From assembly GCA_002423615.1 (NCBI GenBank), contig DIKO01000047.1, positions 1-64,000 of the forward strand: a stretch of DNA of 64,000 nucleotides, written 5' to 3'. The DNA is from Desulfobacteraceae bacterium UBA5616. Lineage in GTDB: Bacteria > Desulfobacterota > Desulfobacteria > Desulfobacterales > UBA5616. This document shows positions 61,610 through 64,000 of this stretch, one piece after another. Both the position numbers and the translations under genes were made by a program. Below the pieces are notes generated by a model that was given only the letters and a program-made list of their open reading frames with translations, did not search any database and was not told the origin of the DNA. The stretch's first letter is position 1. Every line of letters begins with the position of its first letter.

Positions 61610-62653
61610 CTATGCCTCAAAATCCATATCTTTGAGACTTTGTATTTCATCAAGTTTCTTTTCGAGCTTTTCGATTCTTTTTTTCAGGTCCGGGAGCATG
61701 GGGAGCACCCGGTGGGTTCTAAGCCACTGTTTATGGGGCATGGCAGGGGTTCCCGACAGAACTTCGCCGGGGGTTATGGACTTGACGATGCCGGCCTGAG
61801 GGCCCACCACAGCATTGTCGCCGATTTCGATATGCCCGGAGATACCTGCCTGTCCTGCGAGTATCACATGCCTGCCGATGGTGACGCTGCCCGAAATACC
61901 TACCTGAGACACGATCAGGGTGTTTTCACCGACAACGACGTTGTGCCCGATCTGAATCAGGTTATCGGTCTTGACGCCGCTTTTGATCCATGTCCGGCCG
62001 TTTGTTGCCCGATCCACTGTGTTGCAGGCGCCGATTTCCACATCATCATCGATCCGGACGATTCCGGTATGATGAATTTTAATGTAATTTTCACCTTCCG
62101 GCTCGAATCCAAAACCGTCGCTGCCGATGACCGTACCCGGATGAATGATGACCCGATTGCCGATCTCACACCGCTCCAGGATGGTTACATTGGGAAAAAT
62201 CTCCACATCATCCCCGATGACGGTGTTGTCTCCAATTACCACATGGGGATGAAGGGTCACCCGGTCCCCCACCTTGACGCCGTCTCCAACGCTGACAAAA
62301 GGGCCTATGGAAACATCTTCCCCATGAACAAAATTGGTTCCAATGTCGGCCTTTACACTGATCCCGGGTTTGGGTCTGGATCTCGGCAAAAACAATTCCG
62401 CTACACGGTTGAAGGCGATTCTGGGGTTTTTCACCAGGATCAGCGTGGTCTTCGCCTGCTCAACTCCCTCAGGAACCAGTATGGCCCCGGCATGCGTCTC
62501 TTCCAGCTGTTTCAGGTATTTGGCATTTCCGGCATAGGTGATTTGATCGGCTGCGGCTGTTTCAAACCCCGCTGAACCCCGGATTACCCGATTTTCATCC
62601 CCAATGATACGTCCATTGACCATCCGGGCGATTCTGGAAATCAAGAATTCCAT
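61610..62653 (-). CDS. lpxD: UDP-3-O-acylglucosamine N-acyltransferase
   Basis: Third step of lipid A synthesis. 347 residues from ATG 62653: an N-terminal uridine-binding domain (SAGFETAAADQITYAGNAKY), then hexapeptide repeats and a C-terminal helix. The catalytic-type histidine lies in IQIGHNVVVG. The frame to 62728 overlaps ompH and lacks a ribosome binding site. Ends before fabZ by 42 bases. Confidence 0.95.
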   Translation of the reverse strand: MEFLISRIARMVNGRIIGDENRVIRGSAGFETAAADQITYAGNAKYLKQLEETHAGAILVPEGVEQAKTTLILVKNPRIAFNRVAELFLPRSRPKPGISVKADIGTNFVHGEDVSIGPFVSVGDGVKVGDRVTLHPHVVIGDNTVIGDDVEIFPNVTILERCEIGNRVIIHPGTVIGSDGFGFEPEGENYIKIHHTGIVRIDDDVEIGACNTVDRATNGRTWIKSGVKTDNLIQIGHNVVVGENTLIVSQVGISGSVTIGRHVILAGQAGISGHIEIGDNAVVGPQAGIVKSITPGEVLSGTPAMPHKQWLRTHRVLPMLPDLKKRIEKLEKKLDEIQSLKDMDFEA

Positions 62654-62663
62654 TTCACTCAGC

Positions 62664-63203
62664 CTATTTGGATTTTTCCCTGGAATATTTTGTATTGTAC
62701 AACCCGGTGACCTTTTCCGTAATGTCAATGGAGTCGGGAGAGAACATCACGCCGGCTTCTCTTTTTTCAATAACGAGGGTGTAACCTTCCTTTTTCCCCA
62801 GATCCTGAACCAGTTCCAGCACATCCTTTTGTATCTGCCCGACGAGCCGCATGTTCAGCTCACCCAGTTCCTTTTCATATTTACCTTTCACGACCTTGAT
62901 ATCACCCAGCTTGATCCTGAAATCCCTCTCTTTTTCATCACGTTTTTCAGGACTCATGGCCAGCCCTTTTCGCTCCAGTTCTTCCTTCAGGTCTGTGATT
63001 TCTTTTTCCTTTCTCTGCAGATCGGCCATCAGTTCCTCGCCCTTTTTGTTGATTTCCGCCTGTGCCTCTTTTCCATAATTCGATAAAGATACCACCCTCT
63101 GGATGTCGACCACGGCGATTTTGGCCGTGTCGGCTGCAAAAGCGGAAAATCCGAAAACACATACTATCATGGCCGAAAAAAGAATTATTCCTTTAATCTT
63201 CAT
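62664..63203 (-). CDS. periplasmic chaperone OmpH/Skp
   Basis: 179 residues: signal peptide (about 1-23), IAVVDIQRVVSLSNYGKEAQ and a long coiled coil (about 50-110), the Skp jellyfish layout. It carries unfolded outer-membrane proteins to BamA, whose gene lies directly upstream. AAAGGGAG lies 6 bases before the ATG. Confidence 0.9.
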   Translation of the reverse strand: MKIKGIILFSAMIVCVFGFSAFAADTAKIAVVDIQRVVSLSNYGKEAQAEINKKGEELMADLQRKEKEITDLKEELERKGLAMSPEKRDEKERDFRIKLGDIKVVKGKYEKELGELNMRLVGQIQKDVLELVQDLGKKEGYTLVIEKREAGVMFSPDSIDITEKVTGLYNTKYSREKSK

Positions 63204-63247
63204 ATAAACTCCCTTTTTCCTGATTGAAATGTTTGCCTGTCAACCTG

Positions 63248-64000
63248 TTAGAACGCCTGGCCGACGGAAAATTCCCATCGCCCGGTACCATCATCCGTAT
63301 CCTTTTTATCCAGAATGCGGCCGTATTCAATTCGCAACGGCCCCATGGGAGAATACCACCGGAACCCGAACCCCGCGGTTTCACGCATGCCGCCAAGGTC
63401 GAAATTTTCACTGGCCTTATAAACGTTGCCGGTGTCGAAAAACAGCAGGCTGACGAATCCGGCATCCTTGAATATGGGCCAGATGAGTTCCACATTGAAT
63501 TGAACGTATTTATCACCGCCGACTTCGTTCCCGTCCCTGTCAAAGGAACTTACATCCCGCCAGTCGAATCCCCTCAATGAATTTATGCCGCCCAGGTAGA
63601 ATTTTTCATAGTCCGGTACTTTTTTATCCGAATTTTCCTGAATATACCCCGTTTCCCCATGGGTGAAAAACACCAGATTTTTATAAAAGGGAAAATACCA
63701 TCCGGTTTCCGCGGTATATTTGATATATCCGATATTGCCCCCGAGCCCGGCATATTCCGCCGTAATGCTGTGATTGCTGCCTTCCGTTGGATTAAACACC
63801 TTGTCCCGGGAATCGTAGCGCAGCGTGCTTGAAATCGTGCTGGTTGTGTTCCGCCCCTCCAGGTCCCAGATTTCATAGGAAGCGTCGTCATCAATATTTT
63901 CGATGTTGCTGATATCATACGAATAGGAAAGATAAACACGGGTAAAGTCGAATAAGGGATACCCGAACTGGACCCCTCCACCTGTGCTGTCCCGATCGTA
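63248..64000 (-). CDS. bamA: outer membrane protein assembly factor BamA (C-terminal part)
   Basis: The gene is cut by the window end; the last 250 codons lie here, beginning at 64000 in frame. This is the C-terminal half of the Omp85 beta-barrel, with NSLRGFDWRDV (the L6 RGF motif) and the C-terminal aromatic tail ending VGQAF. A GTG at 63799 is internal, not a start. The POTRA domains lie outside. BamA inserts beta-barrel proteins, including LptD. Confidence 0.92.
   Translation of the reverse strand, partial: YDRDSTGGGVQFGYPLFDFTRVYLSYSYDISNIENIDDDASYEIWDLEGRNTTSTISSTLRYDSRDKVFNPTEGSNHSITAEYAGLGGNIGYIKYTAETGWYFPFYKNLVFFTHGETGYIQENSDKKVPDYEKFYLGGINSLRGFDWRDVSSFDRDGNEVGGDKYVQFNVELIWPIFKDAGFVSLLFFDTGNVYKASENFDLGGMRETAGFGFRWYSPMGPLRIEYGRILDKKDTDDGTGRWEFSVGQAF

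Overview
The window reads as one chromosomal segment of a Gram-negative bacterium, most likely a Desulfobacterota (former Deltaproteobacteria) relative. The basis is a full lipid A / heptose / Lpt / Bam gene set, LpxI in place of LpxH, a xerC-hslV-hslU block, an NfeD-slipin pair and moderate GC; the assignment is inference. Almost all of it is dense, co-directional housekeeping DNA. The one clearly accessory stretch is about 34.6-45.1 kb (surface glycan genes), with an AT-rich core at about 38.3-40.8 kb.

Layout. (1) 0.2-12.7 kb, minus strand, read from right to left: Rho_N-like small protein, xerC, hslV, hslU, argB, argD, argF, argG, argH, a 48-residue lipoprotein resembling LptM/YifL, dapF, folK, a YHS-like membrane protein, a transaldolase/Fsa-type aldolase, pgsA, tRNA-Gly(GCC), tRNA-Cys(GCA) and a terminator. 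Two tracts of degenerate 7-bp tandem repeats sit in the argG-argH and hslU-argB gaps. (2) 12.8-19.6 kb, minus: murJ, ftsB-like, a TPR-like small protein, a lipoprotein, coaBC, a family-4 uracil-DNA glycosylase, nfeD and slipin. (3) 19.8-20.1 kb, plus: rpsT with a good promoter. (4) 20.2-23.3 kb, minus: leuS-lptE. (5) 23.5-34.4 kb, plus: rng, purB, yajC, secD, secF, dprA, topA and an ADP-forming acyl-CoA synthetase alpha-type protein. (6) 34.6-45.1 kb, mostly minus: glycosyltransferases, methyltransferases, an LpxL-type acyltransferase, a YrbL-like kinase, a sulfotransferase (plus) and a decayed transposase trace. (7) 45.4-48.9 kb, plus: DUF4197 protein, two GT9 heptosyltransferases and an InaA/KdkA-type LPS kinase. 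(8) 64.0-48.9 kb, minus, about 15 kb: bamA (cut by the window edge), ompH/skp, lpxD, fabZ, lpxA, lpxI, lpxB, a DUF374 acyltransferase, msbA, lptF, lptG, lpxK, gmhA, hldE, gmhB and a conserved protein of unknown function.

How it fits together. Regions 6-8 form an envelope factory: lipid A synthesis (lpxD/A/I/B/K), ADP-heptose synthesis (gmhA, hldE, gmhB), heptose transfer and core phosphorylation, flipping (msbA), transport to the outer membrane (lptF/G/E) and outer-membrane protein insertion (bamA, skp). waaA (Kdo transferase) is not in the window. Region 1 couples the later steps of arginine synthesis to lysine/peptidoglycan (dapF), folate and phospholipid genes. Region 5 holds the Sec accessory genes. 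No CRISPR array, prophage or intact insertion sequence was seen. The best candidate for undescribed biology is the conserved protein at 48872-49819 next to the heptose genes; the heptamer repeats, the 48-residue lipoprotein and the AT-rich glycan island are secondary.
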